Positions 63,934-64,000 of a stretch of 64,000 bases of DNA are shown here, one piece after another. The stretch comes from Shinella curvata. GTDB taxonomy: Bacteria > Pseudomonadota > Alphaproteobacteria > Rhizobiales > Rhizobiaceae. Made by a program: the position numbers and the translations under genes. Numbering within the stretch: position 1 is the stretch's first letter; each line of letters opens with the position of its first letter. Where the stretch lies: assembly GCF_022899935.1 (NCBI RefSeq), contig NZ_JALJCJ010000002.1, positions 992,001 to 1,056,000 of the forward strand, in the 5' to 3' direction. The notes under the pieces were generated by a model. It ran no database searches. It had not been told where the DNA came from and saw only the letters and a list, made by a program, of their open reading frames with translations.

Positions 63934-64000
63934 ACAACCACATGTCCGGCCAGTTCACCTCGATCGAGGCGATGTGGAACCCGGAAAGCCTGAAGCCGAT
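63924..64000 (+). pseudogene. Central (J-like) tail protein of prophage A, resumption after element B
   Basis: From the attachment core the frame reads FDRYNHMSGQFTS, then IEAMWNPESLKP, to the window edge. This continues the sequence broken at 45262 (RKSAFDR). It has no start of its own, so it is silent while element B is present. The remainder of the gene lies outside the window. Confidence 0.85.

Larger units (their letters stand above)
3749..64000. mobile_element. Prophage A (siphovirus-type), left end at tRNA-Leu, right end beyond window
   Basis: Gene order is that of an integrated tailed phage: integrase/excisionase at the tRNA, leftward early operon, divergent repressor/Cro-like control region, rightward early genes, then head and tail genes ending in a J-like central tail protein. 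No contractile sheath or baseplate wedge genes are seen, so a long non-contractile tail is likely. Lysis genes and the right attachment site are not in view. The left boundary is approximate because no second attachment copy can be compared. Element B interrupts it at 45254-63933. Confidence 0.9.

Overview
The window is an alphaproteobacterial chromosome segment, most likely from a Rhizobiaceae (Rhizobium, Agrobacterium, Ensifer or Shinella type). The evidence is the GC-rich coding style, the order of the chromosomal genes (Cache-like sensor, gpt, two-domain Usp, CinA-like protein, wrbA, tRNA-Leu), and phage genes typical of rhizobial prophages, including GcrA-like and GapR-like genes. Only about the first 3.75 kb is host backbone. 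The rest is prophage, and a second element is inserted inside the first.

Host backbone (1-3748): a secreted sensor-like protein (partial), xanthine phosphoribosyltransferase, a universal stress protein, a CinA/MoCF-domain protein, a WrbA-type quinone oxidoreductase, and tRNA-Leu(UAA) at 3664-3748.

Prophage A (from about 3749 past the right edge): the integrase and excisionase-like genes abut the 5' side of the tRNA. A long leftward early operon follows (15215 down to 3834) with a C5 DNA methyltransferase that has a second conserved-looking reading frame, a PP-loop sulfotransfer-type protein, a RecT-like annealing protein and many small genes. The immunity region (15.2-18.1 kb) has divergent repressor and Cro-like genes, four matching operators shared with the leftward promoter, and a BstA-like abortive-infection candidate. 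The rightward early operon encodes a GapR/ParB fusion, a helicase-DNA methyltransferase broken by a frameshift, a PD-(D/E)XK nuclease, replication-type proteins, a GcrA-like regulator and a NusG-like candidate antiterminator. A structured leader and a tRNA-Met-like gene precede the late operon: terminase, portal fused to an Acb1-like 2H phosphoesterase, capsid, head-tail connectors, tail tube, tail chaperones with a -1 slippery site, tape measure, and tail tip up to the central (J-like) tail protein. Several leftward cargo genes interrupt the late operon, among them a Cas2-fold SinR-like gene and an RTX protein.

Element B (45254-63933, about 18.7 kb) sits inside prophage A's central tail gene. 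The tail reading frame stops just inside the left junction and resumes in frame at the right junction, with the same 10-bp sequence TTCGACCGGT at both. B has an AlpA/Xis-like gene at its left end, an integrase 18 bp from its right junction, and its own portal, protease, capsid, terminase, tail tube and tape measure. I see no distal tail-tip genes beyond the Dit-like protein, no lysis genes and no repressor. Its tape-measure C-terminus and Dit-like protein resemble those of prophage A. I infer a satellite-like element that makes its own head and tail shaft, borrows A's tail tip, and switches A's tip gene off while integrated. This is the most notable system in the window.
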